64,000 nucleotides of DNA, taken from positions 1 through 64,000 of the forward strand of contig JBAYVD010000017.1 of assembly GCA_041674745.1 (NCBI GenBank), written 5' to 3'. The notes under the pieces were generated by a model. That model was not told where the DNA came from, made no database searches, and saw nothing but the letters and a program-made list of their open reading frames with translations. Source of the DNA: UBA2040 sp041674745. GTDB taxonomy: Bacteria; Bacteroidota; Bacteroidia; Flavobacteriales_D; Crocinitomicaceae. Position numbers and translations under genes: made by a program. Below are positions 62,301 through 64,000 of this stretch, piece after piece. The first letter of the stretch is position 1. Each line of letters starts with the position of its first letter.

Positions 62301-62703
62301 TAGACCGTTGCACAACACTCGCTCTTATTAATTCAAAATTACCGTCGTTACCCGATTCATTCAATTGCAACGTGTTCACCAGTCGATCCGATATTTGAGG
62401 AAAAAAAGAGCCAATGATGTTCGCGGCTTGTGTTCGGTCTATTCGTTTACCAAATGAATACAACTTAAGCAATGACAACAGCAAGTATTTTCCAAAAATA
62501 AAACCATTCACGGATAAAAAACCAAAAAATAGAACGGCACGTACATAGGAATTAAAATGTCCGATGTACTCCAGAAAAGTAACCAACAAGAAGGAACTCA
62601 ACAACACGCCAACGAAAAAGATCAAGCCTTTGACCATCTCGTTTTTGTAATATTTTCGTATAAACGAATCAATTTGTTGAATCAACCGATCGAATGCAGA
62701 CAT
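59344..62703 (-). CDS. DUF4175-family coiled-coil membrane protein
   Basis: A 1119-residue protein of the Bacteroidota DUF4175 family. Three membrane segments lie near the N-terminus (about 24-45, 52-80, 158-176). A beta-rich part follows (about 190-470). A very long charged coiled coil (about 480-870) is rich in Lys/Glu. The last 250 residues include a Gly/Pro/Lys low-complexity tract (about 935-1010) and a final helical segment. The function is unknown; the family tends to lie beside ybeY and mnmG in this phylum (recalled, not tested). It begins the unit DUF4175-RsbW-ybeY. Confidence 0.8.
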   Translation of the reverse strand: MSAFDRLIQQIDSFIRKYYKNEMVKGLIFFVGVLLSSFLLVTFLEYIGHFNSYVRAVLFFGFLSVNGFIFGKYLLLSLLKLYSFGKRIDRTQAANIIGSFFPQISDRLVNTLQLNESGNDGNFELIRASVVQRSTALGVFNFGDAIDLSNNKKYAKWLTPLFLVLLLVAVLVPKMLTQGTERVVNFKQEYIPESPFKFSLQNNELILEEGDDAPIEVKVTGSYIPDKVYLVSDEGKFLMDWKSRNVAGYTLSKLSKDVNFYFEANGFKSDEFSIGILPKSAIGRLQASIHYPTYLGRKDEVVENSGDLNVPEGTLIEWSFLTKNTKKVTVNDGSKTETFTTDGFKVKRTIKSDLTLKVRLENVQSGKIDSSSMSIISVRDAYPSIMVSEEKDSVSDGLRFFSGNISDDYGLTSLTFVYKIVSKDGKSREERMSVVSPRGASMPFDFGVDFRREKLQIEDRIEYYFVVGDNDGVNGSKTARSQVFTYQLPTLEELNDESQKDKEQTKEDLLSLLNKTKEFRKNVERLKKEVMNSKSIDWKAKNQLEKLRSDQMELNKSLQNLQQNMEKSAEEKNQLSEVDPLLLEKQAQIEELMKELMDEEMMDLLKKLEDLMREQNKDQIQNELEKLDQNAEDRNKQLDRSLEMLKKLQVNEKIDDIEKELNALAEEQRKLKDALEKDKLNAEKGKEKQDELNKKFDDVKKDLEEVKKLNEELLRPMELEDKKEEQEKISEEMKEASDGLDKNKKSKAGQKQEQSADDMEKLAEDLNKMQEEANEEQEGEDMEMLRHILKNLMTLSFDQELVMKKFAKVNDNDPAYKSYGRKQRSIVDDTKVVKDSLEALAKRQPKIASFVDAELNEIKKNHKLSLEDIDEHRNKELGQHQQYVMTSYNNLALLLNESLESMQKAAQENKPGAGSCDKPGGKGKPKPGEGSPGTSDMKQMLKKQLEAMEKGKSPGGKKPGDSPGGEVPGGQGGKGMQGMGNKEISKMAAEQSAIRQRLEQLRDELNKEGKGKGNGLNPLINELDKQERDLLNKNFSSQMITRQKDILTRLLESEKALMERGFEEKRESQSGKDRGFGNQIRFDEYNKEKLKQVELLRSVDPVFRKYYKDKANQYFNLAM

Positions 62704-62810
62704 AGTATAATTAGAATGAACCTACTAAGATAAGACAATACGGTATTTACACAGTAGAACTTAAAAATAATTAACACTCTTCAATGGTTAAAGCATCAAA
62801 GTGAAAAGCT

Positions 62811-62818
62811 TATCTTTG
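62811..62818 (+). promoter_or_regulatory. -7 box TATCTTTG, gltX
   Basis: An exact TAnnTTTG match 17 nt before the gltX start. Confidence 0.5.
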
Positions 62819-62835
62819 CGCAAAAAAACAAACAC

Positions 62836-64000
62836 ATGTCAAACGATGTCCGCGTACGTTTCGCGCCTTCACCAACAGGTCCCTTGCACATTGGTGGTGT
62901 TCGAACTGCACTTTATAATTACCTTTTTGCTAAAAAACACAACGGAACTTTTCTATTACGTATAGAAGATACTGACCAAACTCGTTTTGTTCCAGGTGCA
63001 CAAGACTATATCATGGAAAGCTTGAAATGGGCTGGTATCATGCCAACTGAAGGTCCTGGTTTGGGTGGAGAATTTGGTCCTTACGTTCAATCCGAACGTC
63101 AAGCCATGTACAAACCTTACGCAGATGAACTAATCCAAAATGGCAATGCTTATTACGCGTTTGATTCTGCCGAAGAATTAACCACGATGCGGGACAACGC
63201 AAAGAACGCAGGCATGCCTAATTGGCAATACAACAGCATCACGCGCATGTCTATGGTCAACTCTTTAACCCTACCAAGCGAAGAAGTAGAAAGACGTTTA
63301 GCAGCTGGTGATCCCTTTGTCATCCGCATGAAAATGCCTAGAAATCAAGATGTTCGATTTGAAGATATGATTCGTGGTTGGGTAGTTGTAAATACCAACA
63401 ACTTGGACGACAAAGTTTTATTCAAAAGTGACGGAATGCCAACGTATCACTTGGCCAACATCGTAGATGATCATACCATGCATATTTCACACGTGATTCG
63501 TGGTGAAGAGTGGTTGCCATCTGCACCCTTGCATATTTTACTTTACCAAGCGTTTGGTTGGGATGCTCCTCAATTTGCCCACTTGCCTTTGTTGCTGCGT
63601 CCCGATGGCAACGGCAAATTATCGAAAAGAGATGGAGACCGATTGGGGTTCCCTGTTTTTCCTTTGAATTGGACCACATCAGAAGGTGAATTGTATTCTG
63701 GATACCGCGAAGCGGGCTATCTTCCTGATGCCTTTATCAATATGCTGGCGTTTTTAGGTTGGAATCCAGGAACACCACAAGAGTTGTTTTCTTTGGACCA
63801 ACTCGTAGAAGCTTTTACATTGGATCGAGTTTCCAAATCAGGCGCAAAATTTGATGCAGAGAAAACACGTTGGTTTCAACAACAATATTTGAAATTAATG
63901 GACAACACCATTTTGGCGCACGAACTTCTTACTTATTATCCTACTATTGATGAAGGTCGTTTGGCTACCATGGCAGGATTGATGAAAGAACGAGCTGTTT
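62836..64000 (+). CDS. gltX: Glutamate-tRNA ligase (partial, runs off window)
   Basis: The first 388 codons of a class I aminoacyl-tRNA synthetase charging tRNA-Glu; the 3' end lies beyond the window. The start is MSNDVRVRFAPSPTGPLHIGG, with the HIGH-type motif HIGG; the LRIEDTDQTR segment and the KMSKS-type loop GKLSKRDGD follow. The order is as in GluRS rather than GlnRS. Diverges from the DUF4175 gene. Confidence 0.96.
   Translation, partial: MSNDVRVRFAPSPTGPLHIGGVRTALYNYLFAKKHNGTFLLRIEDTDQTRFVPGAQDYIMESLKWAGIMPTEGPGLGGEFGPYVQSERQAMYKPYADELIQNGNAYYAFDSAEELTTMRDNAKNAGMPNWQYNSITRMSMVNSLTLPSEEVERRLAAGDPFVIRMKMPRNQDVRFEDMIRGWVVVNTNNLDDKVLFKSDGMPTYHLANIVDDHTMHISHVIRGEEWLPSAPLHILLYQAFGWDAPQFAHLPLLLRPDGNGKLSKRDGDRLGFPVFPLNWTTSEGELYSGYREAGYLPDAFINMLAFLGWNPGTPQELFSLDQLVEAFTLDRVSKSGAKFDAEKTRWFQQQYLKLMDNTILAHELLTYYPTIDEGRLATMAGLMKERAV

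Overview
The window is a chromosomal stretch of a member of the Bacteroidota, most likely order Flavobacteriales and possibly close to Crocinitomicaceae/Fluviicola. That placement is inferred from gene content and was not tested by a search. The evidence is: TAnnTTTG promoter -7 boxes; type IX secretion (T9SS) cargo with type A and type B C-terminal sorting domains; three proteins tied to T9SS outer-membrane partners; the DUF6495, DUF4175, HU-SPOR and LETM1-like families typical of the phylum; an IspG with the long insertion; and a eukaryote-like class I NrdB. Coding density is high. I see no phage, insertion sequence, CRISPR array or rRNA. The one tRNA is tRNA-Asn(GTT) at the left edge, with a partial copy of itself beside it.

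Layout. 0-5.6 kb: tRNA-Asn, ssb, a LETM1-like protein with a lamin-tail secreted protein, and divergent asd. 5.9-9.4 kb: a SUFU-domain protein, a DUF6495 protein, dxr and a DUF2891 lipoprotein. 9.4-14 kb: a C1 peptidase, an HU-SPOR membrane protein, kdsB and dprA. 14-21.7 kb: a PpiD-like chaperone, an OmpA lipoprotein, uvrC, an amidase, a TraR/DksA protein, lspA and a YwbE-like protein. 21.7-27 kb: two paralogous lipoproteins, then nrdB-nrdA. 27.4-30.4 kb: comF, an FAD oxidoreductase, a bacilliredoxin and a fasciclin protein. 30.6-38.4 kb: a surface module of an 11-repeat type B T9SS cargo, a PorP/SprF barrel fused to a coiled coil and SPOR domain, an ECF sigma/anti-sigma pair, and a second small PorP/SprF protein. 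38.5-44.3 kb: mnmE, then a phosphate module (OprO/P-like porin diverging from a DUF47 protein and Pit), then tadA. 44.4-49.1 kb: an LD-carboxypeptidase and sdhCAB. 49.2-54.2 kb: a PA-domain T9SS cargo, a beta-barrel protein, a YegP-like protein, and the S4/MmcQ/desaturase operon. 54.4-64 kb: ispG, mnmG, ybeY, an RsbW-like kinase, a DUF4175 protein and the start of gltX.

The most interesting signals are non-coding. Three parS centromere sites lie within 2 kb around mnmG and ybeY, one an exact match to the Bacillus subtilis parS 16-mer, so this is probably an origin-proximal ParABS centromere. An array of TTAACA-like repeats with an 11-bp period lies directly upstream of the phosphate porin promoter and looks like a Pho box. 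TAnnTTTG boxes lie only 4-7 nt before seven start codons, which predicts leaderless mRNAs. The adhesin-PorP/SprF-SPOR-sigma-anti-sigma block is the best candidate for an undescribed surface and signalling module. Nothing else in the window looks like a new enzymatic or defence system; most of it is well-known housekeeping genes.
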